From Microcoleus sp. FACHB-672 (lineage in GTDB: Bacteria; Cyanobacteriota; Cyanobacteriia; Cyanobacteriales; Oscillatoriaceae): a stretch of DNA of 42,556 nt. This document shows, piece after piece, positions 32,286 to 42,556 of this stretch. Location of the stretch: NCBI RefSeq assembly GCF_014695725.1, contig NZ_JACJOU010000024.1, positions 1-42,556 of the forward strand, given 5' to 3'. The position numbers and the translations under genes are program-made. A model generated the notes under the pieces. It was not told the DNA's origin. It searched no databases and saw nothing but the letters and a program-made list of their open reading frames with translations. Each line of letters begins with the position of its first letter. The first letter of the stretch is position 1.

Positions 32286-32818
32286 AATTAACTAAATTCC
32301 AACTTTTTTTGAGTGGCGTTACAGTCAGCCTGCTGACTTTGACAGGTGCGGTGGGAGTTTACGCAAATGTCCAGAAAATAAACGCCGCATCTAGTTCTAG
32401 CAGTGAAGAAACAAACATCTTGGCGCAGGATTCCCCGCGTCGGGAGGAACCGTCAAAGGGAGAAGAAGGGCCACCAATTACCACGACTTCCGGGCCGGCA
32501 GAAATAGCTTTAGCACGCCATCTCAAAAGTTTAGATGCCAAATTCTATGGGGCTTATTGGTGTCCTTACTGCCACGCCCAAGAGCAACTTTTAGGCAAAG
32601 AAGCATTTGCTGAAATCAATTACATTGAATGCGATCCTAGAGGGAAAAACGCTCAGACTGAGGTTTGCATGGCGGCTAACATTAAGGGATTTCCGACTTG
32701 GGAAATTAACAATAAATTCTATTCGGGTTTGCAATCGCTGGATAAACTTGCTGAGATATCGGGTTATCAAGGAGATCGGAATTTTCAGCACTCATTCCCG
32801 CCGCGAAGAGGGAAATAA
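32282..32818 (+). CDS. Exported thioredoxin-like protein (CPYC)
   Basis: 178 residues. The N-terminal hydrophobic segment (FLSGVTVSLLTLTGAVGVYA, about 9-28) is a signal peptide or anchor. A Ser/Glu/Pro-rich linker follows (to about 72). The thioredoxin-like domain has AYWC94PYC97HAQEQLL, NYIEC117DPRGKNAQTEVC129 and the cis-proline KGFPTWEIN. It resembles the Trx half that is fused to VKOR in cyanobacteria, but no VKOR membrane half is present. It is likely an oxidoreductase of the periplasm or lumen that forms disulfides. The ATG overlaps the stop of the preceding gene. Confidence 0.85.
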   Translation: MKLTKFQLFLSGVTVSLLTLTGAVGVYANVQKINAASSSSSEETNILAQDSPRREEPSKGEEGPPITTTSGPAEIALARHLKSLDAKFYGAYWCPYCHAQEQLLGKEAFAEINYIECDPRGKNAQTEVCMAANIKGFPTWEINNKFYSGLQSLDKLAEISGYQGDRNFQHSFPPRRGK

Positions 32819-32902
32819 TCTTGAGGGGAATGGCGCATGGGGTATAGGGAGAATATAAGCAGCCACAACCTCATCTCAGACTGAGAATTTACCACTCAGC
32901 AC
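32819..32902. repeat. ACTCAGCACTCAGCACT-type short repeats
   Basis: Between convergent genes: ATGGCGCATGGGGTATAGGG and then CACTCAGCACTCAGGACTCAGCACTT at about 32892-32918, running into the 3' end of wecB. These are relatives of the GTGCTGA and ATGCCCC units at 15915-16065. Confidence 0.55.
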
Positions 32903-34030
32903 TCAGGACTCAGCACTTACTTGAAAGTAGTTTTCCACAATTTGCACGATGCGTTCGGCGGCATGGCCATCTCCGAAAGGATTAACAGCCGTTGCCATTG
33001 CTTGATAAGCAACCGGATCGCCTAGCAATTCCTTGGCAGCACCGGCAATACGATCACAATCGGTGCCAACCAGTTTAGCCGTGCCGGCAGCGATTGCTTC
33101 GGGTCTTTCTGTGGTTTCTCGTAACACTAAAACCGGCTTACCCAATGCCGGTGCTTCTTCCTGTAATCCCCCAGAATCCGTCAGCAGCAAATAGCAGCGC
33201 TGAATCGCTCCCACAAGCTCTGCATAATCTAAGGGTTCTGTTAAGAAAACTCTGGGATGCCTGCCCAAAAATGCTTGTAGCGGTTCTCTAACTGTGGGAT
33301 TGCGGTGCAGAGGCAACAGCAAAGCCGTATCCTCAAAGGTATCTAAAATTTGCAGAAATCCTTGGGCAATACCTTCAAGCGGTTCTCCCCAGTTTTCCCG
33401 CCGGTGAACGGTTGCCAGCAGTGTGCGGTATTTATTCCACTCTAAACCGGCAATCTCGCAAGCCGGTTGCCGCTTCGCCACGGTTAGCAGCGCATCAATG
33501 ACGGTGTTGCCGGTTTGATGAATTTCACCCGTCACGCCTGATCGATGCAGGTTTTCAACCGCAAGGGAAGTGGGGGCAAAGTGCAGTTGCGCTAACTGGG
33601 AAATTAAGCGCCGGTTCGCTTCTTCTGGATAGGGATTTAATAAATCATCGGTTCGCAAGCCGGCCTCTACATGACCGATAGGGATTTGCTGGTAAAAGGC
33701 AGCCAGGGAGGCAGCAAACGCCGTCGTGGTATCTCCTTGCACGATTACGAGTTGGGGCGCATTCTCTTGGAAAAAGGCTTCTAGTCCCTGTAAACTACGG
33801 CAGGTGATATCGGTGAGGGTTTGCCGGTGTTGCATGATAGCCAGATCGTGATCGGCTTTCAAATCGAACAGTTGCATCACCTGATCGACCATTTCTCGAT
33901 GCTGGCCGGTTAAAACCACCCGCGTATCAAAATAGGGGGAACGCTGAAATTGCTGGATCGCCGGTGCTAGTTTAATCGCTTCAGGACGGGTTCCCAGAGT
34001 GATACAGACTTGAATAGGAAACTTGGGCAT
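32903..34030 (-). CDS. wecB: UDP-N-acetylglucosamine 2-epimerase (non-hydrolysing)
   Basis: 375 residues, normal length. Motifs: LGTRPEAIKLAPAIQQF, GQHREMVDQVMQLF, VQGDTTTAFAASLAAF, GHVEAGLRTDDLLNPYPEEANRRL, TVHRRENWGEPL and the UDP-binding LTDSGGLQEEAPALGKPVLVLRETTERPEA. It interconverts UDP-GlcNAc and UDP-ManNAc, supplying surface polysaccharide or cell-wall glycan precursors. It is not in an obvious glycan operon. Its last bases run into the short repeat that ends the neighbouring convergent spacer. Confidence 0.95.
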   Translation of the reverse strand: MPKFPIQVCITLGTRPEAIKLAPAIQQFQRSPYFDTRVVLTGQHREMVDQVMQLFDLKADHDLAIMQHRQTLTDITCRSLQGLEAFFQENAPQLVIVQGDTTTAFAASLAAFYQQIPIGHVEAGLRTDDLLNPYPEEANRRLISQLAQLHFAPTSLAVENLHRSGVTGEIHQTGNTVIDALLTVAKRQPACEIAGLEWNKYRTLLATVHRRENWGEPLEGIAQGFLQILDTFEDTALLLPLHRNPTVREPLQAFLGRHPRVFLTEPLDYAELVGAIQRCYLLLTDSGGLQEEAPALGKPVLVLRETTERPEAIAAGTAKLVGTDCDRIAGAAKELLGDPVAYQAMATAVNPFGDGHAAERIVQIVENYFQVSAES

Positions 34031-34465
34031 TGCAGTAGATTTGACAAGTTTGAGACAGGGTGATTGCCAGCGCAGCTATATAAATAAAGACCACCTGCGC
34101 GATCTTAAGAATTGTAGCCGGCGCTGACGGATGATTAAAATCGCCTGGGATATTTAATCCCACAATTCACCCCTGCATTCAGGAACTTCTGCCTTAGAAA
34201 AATTTGGGCTGGATATTTTTCTGTAACTTGATTCGTTTCGTTTATGGCATTTTAAATTTTTATTTTATAAAATTTTTCACAGCAAGCCGGTGGAAAAGAT
34301 AATTTTAGAAAAGCTTTTAATTTTTATTTCCTCAAATTTAACCAGTATTATGGCAGTTTTCACTTAAATGGAGGTGTTGACGTACCAGGAGACTTTCCGG
34401 TTGGAAAGCCCCTATAGAGATAACTACACACCTGAATTAAATAGCAACAGACGCCATTTATCTAA
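34031..34465. other. AT-rich intergenic region
   Basis: No gene is seen. It carries the wecB promoter side (near 34030-34200) and the 3' side of the giant gene. ACTTTCC-ggtt-GGAAAG near 34391-34406 is a small stem that could end the giant transcript, but it lacks a T run. The middle (34200-34350) is very AT-rich. Confidence 0.35.
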
Positions 34466-37400
34466 CTACACTTGGGCAAAATTATTGACAGTGATCAAGC
34501 CGGCTTGCACACCACTTAAAGAGGCTAACAATTCATCACCGGCAAGAATTAAAGTGACATTATTACTCGAAGAAATCGTGAGATTCTCGAACGTTAAACC
34601 GGCACTTAAACCCAGCAAATCTTCCCCATCCGTAAAATCGGCAATCGTATCACTGCCGGCACCAGATTTCAGCACAAAACGATCACTGCCCTCCCCGCCG
34701 GTTAAGATATCGTTACCCAAATCACCCTTGAGTACATCATCGCCATTACCGCCAGTCAGGAAATCATTTTCCTTACCACCACAGAGGCTATCATTCCCAT
34801 CGCCACCATTGAGGGTATCACTCCCTTGATTGCCATAAAGCGAATCCTCACCCAATTCCCCATTGAGCAAGTCATTGCCAACATTGCCAATTAACGTGTC
34901 ATTATCCTTACCGCCGTAAAGACTATCATCGCCTTCACAGCCATCCATAATGTCATCGCCGGTATTGCCAAAGACACTATCATTCCCCTCGCCGCCACAC
35001 AGGGTATCATTGCCAATATCACCGAGGAGAATATCATCACCCTTCCCCCCTTTAATGATGTCGTTATCCTTGCCGCCAAAAATCGTATCATTGCCCTCGC
35101 CACCGGCAATAAAATCAGCGCCAACATTGCCGAATAATAAATCGTTGCCGACACCGCCAAGAATCGTATCGTTCCCGATATCACCTAAGACAACATCATT
35201 GCCATTTCCGCCTAACAAAGCATCATGATCTTTGCCGCCAAAAATAGTATCGTTGCCATCTTCGCCATCAATAAAATCATTGCCTTTGTTGCAGAATAGC
35301 AAATCATTGCCGGCACCACCAAAAATCGTATCATTGCCGAGATCACCTAAGGCAATATCATCGCCATCGCCGCCTAATATACCATCCGCATCTTGACCGC
35401 CAAAAGCGATATCATTGCCAACACCGGCATCAATGAAATCCGTGCCAATATTGCCAAAGAGTAAGTCCTGTCCTTCACCGCCATACACATTATCATTGCC
35501 ATTCATAGCAATAATAATGTCATCACCGCTTTCCCCATAAAAGGCTTCACCGGCAGCGCCTCCGACAAAAGAATCTACACCGTTGCCGCCAGTGAAATTG
35601 CCTTCAACAACATTGGGAATGATGCTGCCGGCAACTAAATTTGGCGTGGGGAAAAGATCACAAAGACAACTGGTATCGATAGGTGTGGGAGTGGGTGCGG
35701 GTGCCGGTGCCGGCGTTGGCGTAGGATTAGGAGTTGGTGCCGGCGTTGGCGTAGGATTAGGAGTTGGTGCCGGCGTTGGGTTAGGAGTTGGTGCCGGTGT
35801 GGGTTCAGGTGTCGGAGTGGATGTGGGAGCACTCACCGCCAAATTAAAGCGATCACCAGCAGAAGCACCGGCAGTATCTGATGCAGTCACCAAAACATCA
35901 AACGTTACTGCCGCACCTTCAGGAGGTGTCCCTGAAATCGTGCGTGTTTGTGCATTAAAACTCAACCATGCCGGTAAGGGACTGCCATCTGCCAGCGTCA
36001 ACGTATAAGTCAGCGCATCCCCATCCGCATCAACAAACGTATTTTCCGGGAACGTATAACTAAAGACTGTTCCCGCCGTTGCTGTACGATCTGAAATTGG
36101 CGTTGCCACTACCGGCGCAGTATTTGGGGTAGCGCTAACCGTTAAAGTCAACACATCACTAACCGTTGCTACACCATCTGATGCCGTTACTTTTACATTA
36201 ATTGCGCCTAAATTATCCGCTGCCGGTGTTCCGGAAAACGCGCGGGTTGTCGGGTTAAAGCTTAACCAACTTGGCAAAGCACTGCCATTTTCCAAACTGG
36301 CACTGTAAGTGAGAATATCGCCATCAACATCGGTGAATGTAGTGTCTGCAACTGTGAAATTAAAGGCGGTATTTTGCATCGCACTTTGATCAATAATTGC
36401 TGTTGATAACGTTGGCAGATCATTAACCGCATTAACCGTTAAACTTATCGTACTCCCTGTTGTCGCATACGCCGTGCCATCTGAACCATTCCAATTAAAA
36501 GTAACCGCTCCATTAAAATTAGCATTCGGTGTAAAACTCAAATTATTGAGTTCCGCAATCGCAATTTCTTGATTAACCGTTACCGCAGCGCCGGCTAAAC
36601 TTAGCGTGCCATTTTGAGGTAGCGAGGTGAGTTGAATCTTCGCTAAACTTTCGACATCTAAATCTCCAAAGGCGTTAGTAAAATCAGTTGCAGAAAATAC
36701 AAGGTTCGTATCTTCATCGCCTTGTTTAACCACCGTACTGACAATCGGCAGGTTATTAACATTATTGACGGTGAGGTTAACACTCGCAGCAGCCGTTGCG
36801 TAGGTGATGCTATCAAACGCATTCCAAGTAAAACTGGTTGTGCCATCAAAATTGGCGTTGGGAGAAAAGACAAGATTTCCTAAAGCCGTTGCTTCAATTT
36901 CTTGATTCGCTGTGACAGAGACGCCGCTGAGTTTGAGGGTTCCATTCGTGGGAAGCGAGGTAATTTTAACGAGCGCTAGCGGGTTGTTATCTGCATCGAT
37001 AAACTGGCTGGTAAAGTCGCCTGCAGTAAACGCAATGTCAGCATTTTCATTCCCGACTTTAGCAATATTCCCTAAAGTTGCCGCGGTGTTAATTACATCA
37101 ACTGCCAAACTAACATTTGCGCCGGCAGTTGCATAAGCTGTGCCATCAAAGCCATTCCAACCAAAAGTGATAACTCCAGAGAAGCCGGCATTCGGTGTAA
37201 AGGCAAGGCTTGCTAAAGCAGCGGTTTCAATTTCTTGATTCGCTGTGACAGCGACTCCGTTTAATGTCAGACTTCCATTACCCGGAAGTGAGGTGATTTG
37301 AATCTTGCTGAGCGGATTATTATCTAAATCTCCAAAGGCACTTTGGAAGTCAGCGGAAGCAAAAGCAATGGCAATGCCGGCACTTCCGGTTTTGCTAATT

Positions 37401-40400
37401 GTACTAACAACCGGCAAATCATTTATCGGGTTGACAGTTAAGTTGATTTGTGCATTCGTTGCGGAATAACTGGTGCCGTCAAAACCATTCCAACTTAAGC
37501 TGAGGGTGCCGTTAAAATTGGGGTTAGGCATGAAGGTTAAACCGGCTATTTCGGCAACGGCAATTTCTTGATTGGGTGCAACAGAAACTCCGTTTAAGGT
37601 GAGATTTCCCTGTGCCGGCAGTGCGGTAATTTTGATTTTGGTGAGGCTGTCGCCGTCAGCATCCGTAAAGGCGCTGGTGAAGTTAGCGGCTGTGAAGGAA
37701 ATGGCGGTATCTTCATCGCCTGATAGGCTGATATTACTGAGTGCCGGCAGATCATTGATGGGATTGAGTGTCAGGTTAACGGTTGCACCGGCAACTGCGT
37801 AAGTGCTGCCATCAAAGCCATTCCAATTAAAACTGGTGCTGCCGGTGAAATTTGCAGATGGAGTGAAAGATAGATTGCCTAAAGCCGCAAACTCAATTTC
37901 TTGATTGGCTGTGACGGCAACGCCATTTAAGCTGAGTGTGCCGTTAGCTGGCAAGGTGGTAATTTGAATTTTGGTGAGGCTGTTGGCGTCAACATCACTA
38001 AAGGTGCCGGTGAAGTCAGCGGCAGTGAAAGAAATAGTAGTATCTTCTTCTGCAACTTTGGCAATATTGGTGACGATGGGTGCGTCATTAACGGGGGTGA
38101 TATTGAGGTTGACGGTGGCGTTGGTAGTGGCGTAAGCGGTGCCGTCAAATCCATTCCAGTCAAAGCTAAGGATGCCGTTAAAGTTGGGGTTGGGAGTGAA
38201 GGTGAGATTGCCGAGATTAGCAGTATCAATTACTTGTGCGGCGGTGACAGCGACTCCATTTAATATCAGGCTGCCACTGCTGGGTAAGGAGGCAATTTGA
38301 ATTTGGGTTAAGCTGTCGCCGTTTGCATCCGTAAATGCGCCGGTGAAATCAGCAGCCGTGAAGGTAATTGCGGTGTCTTCACTGCCGGGTTTGCTGATAT
38401 TAGTAACTGTAGGGGGTTGGTTGGCGTCGGTGATATTAACAGTGACAGGATTAATGACGAGTGTGGTGAGATATTCACTAGCGGCACTGTCACTGATAGT
38501 GTGGGTGATGGTGCCGGCATGGTTATTTTCTACGACATTATCATTAATGGCTCGTACGGTGATTGTTTGAGCGCTGGTGTCGGTACGACTGAAGGTAATA
38601 CTGTTAGAAAATGTGGTGCCATCTAGACTGATTTCGGTTTGGGTGTCGGCGGTGGCGGTAATTTCTACGCTGCCGGTGGGAATTGTATTTAAGGCGATTG
38701 TGTAAGTGTCTGTTGCGCCAGTTTCGGTAACTGAGGTGTTACCGGCAGATTGGGTAATTGTGACGCCGGCAGTGTCGTTGTCGGTGTTGCTGGCAGAAAC
38801 TGAGGGGAAGATTAATGCGCTGTATTGGGTATCAGTGCTGGAAACAGTGCCGGTGATTTGATAGGCAACATTGCCATCGACAACATTATCATCAATGCCG
38901 GTGAGGGTAACAGTTTGGGGGGTGTTCCAATTGGTGGAATTGAATGTGACGGATGGAGTGACTGTGCCTTCTGCATTGTTGCTGCTGGTGAAGGCAATGG
39001 TGACATCAGTGCTGGGTTGGGTATTGAGTGCAACGGTAAATGTTGCCGTTCCCCCGGCTTCACTGGTGTTGAAGGTAACCTCGACAGGGGTGATGATAAA
39101 ATCTGCCGTGTCATCATCGGTGATAGTAGTAGTAACAGAAGTAAAGTCGGAATCGGTTGCTGCCTGAAAACCGGCAGGTGCAGTTGGAGAAGAAAGAGAA
39201 ACTAGGATCTGTTCGTTCTCTTCATCGGCAACATCGCCTAAGACATTTAAGGTGACGGTTGCAGATGTCGCATCGGCAGCAAAGTTAACGATATTTCCGG
39301 TTAAGCTAATGCCGGTGCCGGTTGCTGAGGCTAGGGTGTAATCTGTGTTATTCGTAGCGGTGCCGGCTAAGTCAAGATTGACGCTACTAACTTGATCTGT
39401 ACCCCCTGTACGGGTGATGGTATAGGTAATCGGGGTGGTGCCGGTGTTTCCTTCCGCGACTGTGGCGTTGTTGCCTGTGATGGCATACTCGATGTCGTTA
39501 TTGCTGTTGCTGGCAGAAACTGAGGGGAAGATTAATGCGCTGTATTGGGTATCAGTGCTGGAAACAGTGCCGGTGATTTGATAGGCAACATTGCCATCAA
39601 CCACATTATCATCAACGCCGGTGAGGGTAACAGTTTGAGGAGTGTTCCAGTTAGCAGATGTGAAGGTGACAGATGGAGTGACTGTGCCTTCTGCACTGTT
39701 GCTGCTAGTAAAGGCAATCGTGACATTAGCGGTAGGTTGGGTATTTAACTGAACCGTAAAACTTGCTTGTCCCCCGGTTTCTGTGGTGTTGAGGGTGACA
39801 CCGGCATTCGTGAGGGTGAAGCCTGCCGTATCGTTATCGGTAATTGTTGTAGTGACAGGAGTCGAGTTGGGGATTATTGCTTGAAAACCGGCAGGGGTGG
39901 TGCTGGGAGTCAGAGAAATTTGTATAGTTTCGTTCTCTTCATCCACAGTATCGCCTAAGACATTTAAGGTGACGGTTGCAGATGTCGCACCGGCAGCAAA
40001 GTTAACGATATTTCCAGTATTGGTAATGCCGGTGCCGGTGGCTTGTAAGTTGTTGTAGTCGCTGCCGTTAGTGGCAGTTCCCCCAAAGCTCAGCTCGACG
40101 CTGCCGGCGACATCAATGCGTCCGGCACGAGAGATTGTGTAGGTGGCGTTGGTTGTGCCGCTGTTTCCTTCTGTAATGATATTTGAGTTTTGAAAGAGGA
40201 AATATGCGATATCGTTATCTTCAATGGTTAGCCTAGCCGTGTTATTTGGCGAGGCGGCGATGCTGTAGCCGGTGCCGGCGGCGAGGGTGAGGTCAACGGT
40301 TTCGTTGAAATCGAGTTGGGTATCGTTAATGGGACTGACATTTATTGTGGCGGAGGTTTGACCGGCAGCAATCGTCACAGCTCCACTTAAAGTGGTGTAG

Positions 40401-42133
40401 TCTGTGCCGTTGGTTGCACTGCCGGCAATAGTGTAATTAAGGGTAGTGGCGCTCGATGCGGCTCCGCTGAGAGTGACAGTAAAAATGCCAGGGTTTCCGC
40501 CTTCTGTAGCAGAAGTGCCGGCGCTGATGCTGGCGGTGGGAAGTTGTAGGTTTATCACCCCATAAACGTCCTCGTTATCTGCTGCAACACCAGAAGTTAT
40601 GGCGTTAGTGTTGACGTTGTCGGCAGCGTTATTGCCGCTGAAGTTGGGCAGGCTGCCGACAGCATTGACGGTGGGGAGGCTAGAAGGCATTCCCTGGTTA
40701 TTGCCGTTGGTGTTGGTGACAGATAGCATGGCAAAAATGGCTCCACCTTTACCTTGGCCGCGGCCGGTGCCGCCGGTGGCACTGTTGTTAGTGAAGGTTG
40801 TGCCGTTGAGGTTTAAGCGGCCGGTGCGAATAAAGATTGCTCCTCCCAAGCCGGCACCCCCGCCGCCGACGGCGGCGCCGCCGCCGCCGCCGCCGCCATT
40901 GCCGCCATTGCCGCCATTGCCGCCGCCAAAGCCGCGTAAGCCGCCATAGGTGCCATTGCCGCCGCCGCCACTGCCACCGCCGCCGCCGCCGCCGCCATTG
41001 CCGCCGCCGCCGCCATTGCCGCCATTGCCGCCACTGCTGCCATTGCCGCCATTGCCGCCAAAGCCGCCGCCATAGCCGCCGCCGCCGCCGCCGCCGCCGC
41101 CAAAGCCATTGCCGCCATTGCCGCCATAGCCATTGCCGCCAAAAAAGCGGATAAAGCCGGCGCCAAAGCCGCCGCCGCCGCCATTGCCGCCATTGCCGCC
41201 ACTGCTGCCATTGCCGCCATTGCCGCCGATTGCAGAGTTGTTGGAGAAGCCGACATTACTGAGCGTTACCGTTCCGCCATAAATGAATAATCCGCCTCCC
41301 ATACCGGCAGCACCGGCACCGCCATTTCCACCTTGCGCTCGGCCTCCCGTAACACGAAGGTTGGAGAAGCTGACAACCCCCGACCTCACAAAGAAGGGGC
41401 GCACATCACCGGCATCATTATTGCCGCTATCATTGGCATCCCCACTGACGATATTATTATTGCCAATGATGTTGATATTGCTGTCAATTGCGATTTGCGG
41501 GCTACCTGTGAGTCTGACACTGTTAGATAGGGTAATCGTGTCATCTCCTGCCATGTTATTCGCTTGCAAAATTGCCCAGCTTAAGGTGCCAGCAGTATTG
41601 CCGATTCCGTTGTCGGTGGCAACCGTAACCGCAAAGTCTGCCAGGGCATACTCATAAGCATCCATCGCTTCCGCAGAGAAAGGAGTTGCCGTTTCAATGC
41701 TGCCGATGGCGATTTCTAAATCCCAATCTGCCCCAAGTGCGCTGCTGCCGGTTTTGTTATTAGATGCCGCAATATCCGTGCCGGTAACTTGACTCAGTTT
41801 CTGAACAAAATTCAGGCCGGTATCTCCAGAAGCCACATCACAGCCATACAGCAATATATCGCCATCTTCTGTTAAAGCGTTTCCCCAGCTTTGTAGTTGG
41901 CTGAGGCTTTCACTATTGAGTGTGTCGGAACCTAGTTTTAAACTCCCTTCGCTGCCGTGCGCGATTAGATGCACCGCGTCCAAGCTGACTCGGTTCTCTA
42001 AAATTTCGCTGATTTGCTCAATGTCGCTTCTTTGACTGTCTAAAATCACAATCTCAGCGTTTGGTGCTGCGCCTTGCAAGAGGCTTTGGTAATTTTGAAC
42101 GGTGGAATCGACGAAAATAATTTGGTTAGGCAT
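34466..42133 (-). CDS. Giant secreted DUF4347 / Calx-beta / cadherin-like / RTX protein
   Basis: 2555 residues. Order, in approximate residues: DUF4347 (1-165; VHLIAH59G and LLYGC98D); beta-helix start ([20 protein letters not shown], 180-285); Gly-rich insert of GGNGG units (286-426) inside beta-helix rungs; Calx-beta repeats (530-1230; [20 protein letters not shown]); six cadherin-like (tandem-95) repeats of about 100 residues (1230-1850; each with [23 protein letters not shown]); two He_PIG Ig-like repeats (to 2100); Pro/Thr linker (PTPAPTPNP, 2100-2150); about a dozen RTX units GGxGxDxxxG (2175-2480); and a final RTX domain ([21 protein letters not shown]). There is no N-terminal signal peptide, and the C-terminal RTX end fits type I secretion. 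It is probably a calcium-binding adhesin or extracellular matrix protein. All one frame with no breaks. Confidence 0.9.
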   Translation of the reverse strand: MPNQIIFVDSTVQNYQSLLQGAAPNAEIVILDSQRSDIEQISEILENRVSLDAVHLIAHGSEGSLKLGSDTLNSESLSQLQSWGNALTEDGDILLYGCDVASGDTGLNFVQKLSQVTGTDIAASNNKTGSSALGADWDLEIAIGSIETATPFSAEAMDAYEYALADFAVTVATDNGIGNTAGTLSWAILQANNMAGDDTITLSNSVRLTGSPQIAIDSNINIIGNNNIVSGDANDSGNNDAGDVRPFFVRSGVVSFSNLRVTGGRAQGGNGGAGAAGMGGGLFIYGGTVTLSNVGFSNNSAIGGNGGNGSSGGNGGNGGGGGFGAGFIRFFGGNGYGGNGGNGFGGGGGGGGGYGGGFGGNGGNGSSGGNGGNGGGGGNGGGGGGGGSGGGGNGTYGGLRGFGGGNGGNGGNGGGGGGGAAVGGGGAGLGGAIFIRTGRLNLNGTTFTNNSATGGTGRGQGKGGAIFAMLSVTNTNGNNQGMPSSLPTVNAVGSLPNFSGNNAADNVNTNAITSGVAADNEDVYGVINLQLPTASISAGTSATEGGNPGIFTVTLSGAASSATTLNYTIAGSATNGTDYTTLSGAVTIAAGQTSATINVSPINDTQLDFNETVDLTLAAGTGYSIAASPNNTARLTIEDNDIAYFLFQNSNIITEGNSGTTNATYTISRAGRIDVAGSVELSFGGTATNGSDYNNLQATGTGITNTGNIVNFAAGATSATVTLNVLGDTVDEENETIQISLTPSTTPAGFQAIIPNSTPVTTTITDNDTAGFTLTNAGVTLNTTETGGQASFTVQLNTQPTANVTIAFTSSNSAEGTVTPSVTFTSANWNTPQTVTLTGVDDNVVDGNVAYQITGTVSSTDTQYSALIFPSVSASNSNNDIEYAITGNNATVAEGNTGTTPITYTITRTGGTDQVSSVNLDLAGTATNNTDYTLASATGTGISLTGNIVNFAADATSATVTLNVLGDVADEENEQILVSLSSPTAPAGFQAATDSDFTSVTTTITDDDTADFIITPVEVTFNTSEAGGTATFTVALNTQPSTDVTIAFTSSNNAEGTVTPSVTFNSTNWNTPQTVTLTGIDDNVVDGNVAYQITGTVSSTDTQYSALIFPSVSASNTDNDTAGVTITQSAGNTSVTETGATDTYTIALNTIPTGSVEITATADTQTEISLDGTTFSNSITFSRTDTSAQTITVRAINDNVVENNHAGTITHTISDSAASEYLTTLVINPVTVNITDANQPPTVTNISKPGSEDTAITFTAADFTGAFTDANGDSLTQIQIASLPSSGSLILNGVAVTAAQVIDTANLGNLTFTPNPNFNGILSFDWNGFDGTAYATTNATVNLNITPVNDAPIVTNIAKVAEEDTTISFTAADFTGTFSDVDANSLTKIQITTLPANGTLSLNGVAVTANQEIEFAALGNLSFTPSANFTGSTSFNWNGFDGSTYAVAGATVNLTLNPINDLPALSNISLSGDEDTAISFTAANFTSAFTDADGDSLTKIKITALPAQGNLTLNGVSVAPNQEIAVAEIAGLTFMPNPNFNGTLSLSWNGFDGTSYSATNAQINLTVNPINDLPVVSTISKTGSAGIAIAFASADFQSAFGDLDNNPLSKIQITSLPGNGSLTLNGVAVTANQEIETAALASLAFTPNAGFSGVITFGWNGFDGTAYATAGANVSLAVDVINTAATLGNIAKVGNENADIAFTAGDFTSQFIDADNNPLALVKITSLPTNGTLKLSGVSVTANQEIEATALGNLVFSPNANFDGTTSFTWNAFDSITYATAAASVNLTVNNVNNLPIVSTVVKQGDEDTNLVFSATDFTNAFGDLDVESLAKIQLTSLPQNGTLSLAGAAVTVNQEIAIAELNNLSFTPNANFNGAVTFNWNGSDGTAYATTGSTISLTVNAVNDLPTLSTAIIDQSAMQNTAFNFTVADTTFTDVDGDILTYSASLENGSALPSWLSFNPTTRAFSGTPAADNLGAINVKVTASDGVATVSDVLTLTVSATPNTAPVVATPISDRTATAGTVFSYTFPENTFVDADGDALTYTLTLADGSPLPAWLSFNAQTRTISGTPPEGAAVTFDVLVTASDTAGASAGDRFNLAVSAPTSTPTPEPTPAPTPNPTPAPTPNPTPTPAPTPNPTPTPAPAPAPTPTPIDTSCLCDLFPTPNLVAGSIIPNVVEGNFTGGNGVDSFVGGAAGEAFYGESGDDIIIAMNGNDNVYGGEGQDLLFGNIGTDFIDAGVGNDIAFGGQDADGILGGDGDDIALGDLGNDTIFGGAGNDLLFCNKGNDFIDGEDGNDTIFGGKDHDALLGGNGNDVVLGDIGNDTILGGVGNDLLFGNVGADFIAGGEGNDTIFGGKDNDIIKGGKGDDILLGDIGNDTLCGGEGNDSVFGNTGDDIMDGCEGDDSLYGGKDNDTLIGNVGNDLLNGELGEDSLYGNQGSDTLNGGDGNDSLCGGKENDFLTGGNGDDVLKGDLGNDILTGGEGSDRFVLKSGAGSDTIADFTDGEDLLGLSAGLTFENLTISSSNNVTLILAGDELLASLSGVQAGLITVNNFAQV
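38785..38878 (-). repeat. 94-base internal duplicate of 39505-39598
   Basis: The two blocks are identical and exactly 720 bases apart. Similarity continues on both sides (for example 39241-39300 and 39958-40016), so a unit of about 240 residues (a Calx-beta pair) was duplicated within the giant gene. Confidence 0.85.
40855..41275 (-). repeat. Low-complexity (GCCGCCATT)n tract coding Gly-rich insert
   Basis: On the plus strand the tract is nearly all GCC triplets with interspersed ATT, ACT or AAA. On the coding strand it gives GGC-rich codons for Gly with Asn, Ser, Phe and Tyr. It was probably formed by slippage. Confidence 0.85.
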
Positions 42134-42182
42134 TTTAGGATAATTTCTTGGGGAAGTTATTTGATTTAAAACAGAGCGAAAC

Positions 42183-42556
42183 TTAAAGCGCGTCCGCTAA
42201 TTCTGCGTTAGAAACCGTTGCTTTTGGTTTGGCAATAATCGTGCTGGCGCGGCTGCCGGTTAATTCTGTCCAGAATGACAAGCTGTTATATCGTTCAAAT
42301 AAGTCGGGTGGCAAAACCGTTTGACGCGGTTTAAATTCGACTTGAGAGCGCACTTTATGTAAGCCTTTGGTATTCAGGCTGAGGTCGAATTCAGGTTCGT
42401 CATACTCAACATTTTTAAAATCATGCTCAAAGTATTCTTCTCTAATAAATTGGTAAATCAGGTCAATTGTTTTGTCTGGATTTTGGGCCAATAAATCGTA
42501 CTCCACCAGCAGCAATGAGCTACTTTCTTCACTGTAAAATGCTTCTTTCAGAGCGC
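42183..42556 (-). CDS. Sulfotransferase family protein, C-terminal part (runs off the right edge)
   Basis: The frame is open to the window end, so only the last 123 or so residues are present. It reads [40 protein letters not shown], then [40 protein letters not shown] and SFW near the end. The V-E-Y-D-L-L...P-x-x-T-x-x-x-I-Y-x-F segment and the FEHD/LHKVR motifs match the C terminus of cyanobacterial sulfotransferase-type proteins. Its PAPS-binding 5' PSB loop would lie outside the window. It lies 49 bases upstream of the giant gene on the same strand, so co-transcription is possible. PAPS would also link it to sulfur metabolism. Confidence 0.75.
   Translation of the reverse strand, partial: ALKEAFYSEESSSLLLVEYDLLAQNPDKTIDLIYQFIREEYFEHDFKNVEYDEPEFDLSLNTKGLHKVRSQVEFKPRQTVLPPDLFERYNSLSFWTELTGSRASTIIAKPKATVSNAELADAL

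Noticed and set aside
34900-35600. CRISPR-like periodic repeats in the RTX part
   Set aside because: The periodicity is the coding repeat of nine-residue GGxGxDxxx units within a long open frame.
40813-41256. Alanine/methionine-rich minus-strand frame and an arginine/histidine-rich plus-strand frame
   Set aside because: Both are shadows of the Gly-rich (GCC)n tract of the giant gene in other frames.

Overview
The window looks like chromosomal DNA of a cyanobacterium, probably a filamentous non-heterocystous one (genus inferred, not shown). The reasons are: scattered HIP1 octamers (GCGATCGC); cyanobacteria-type genes (DUF6816 lumenal-type protein, plastoquinone-type UbiA prenyltransferase, MASE1 histidine kinase, Uma2 endonuclease, Ppx/GppA fused to an HD domain); dispersed short tandem-repeat families (ATGCCCC, GTGCTGA, AGCTGAT types); and a giant DUF4347/Calx-beta/RTX protein. 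A second palindrome, GCCGGC (often TGCCGGCA), is conspicuously frequent in most of the window.

Region 1 (1-6.1 kb) is accessory and decaying. It holds an MntA-type antitoxin followed by a 24-codon remnant of its HepT partner, a GNAT pseudogene with several frame breaks, an alpha/beta hydrolase, a small unknown protein, a cupin, an RloA/RloB (AbiL-like) ATPase-Toprim defence pair on the minus strand, and a tannase/feruloyl-esterase fragment. Between these genes lie sequences that look like integron attC recombination sites, one nearly complete (about 5602-5688) and two half sites (2221-2243 and 3161-3183). The region reads as a decayed cassette array, possibly with RloAB as a reverse-oriented cassette.

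Region 2 (6.4-17 kb) is core or conserved: a DCC-family protein, two unknowns, a large GAF protein, ffh, a SnoaL-like protein, the rpsP-KH-rpsU ribosomal group (rpsU has a TTG start), phoH, a small HutX/ChuX-like protein and a DUF6816 protein.

Region 3 (17.1-20.1 kb) is a compact three-gene operon: a DUF262 (ParB/GmrS-like) protein, a MAE_28990-type HEPN putative RNase and a C5-cytosine methyltransferase. It contains no GCCGGC and is the best candidate for a little-described defence system.

Region 4 (20.2-34 kb) is housekeeping and regulatory: MASE1-PAS histidine kinase, pentapeptide-repeat protein, PilB/GspE ATPase, PAPS reductase CysH, Uma2 endonuclease, SbcD-like nuclease, Ppx/GppA-HD, UbiA, a LOG-like/TIGR00725 protein overlapping a periplasmic thioredoxin-like protein, and WecB epimerase.

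Region 5 (34.4-42.6 kb) is one 2555-residue secreted protein on the minus strand: DUF4347, glycine-rich beta-helix, Calx-beta repeats, six cadherin-like repeats, Ig-like repeats, Pro-rich linker and RTX repeats. It is preceded by the 3' part of a sulfotransferase gene that runs off the right edge. No tRNA, rRNA, CRISPR array or intact insertion sequence was seen.
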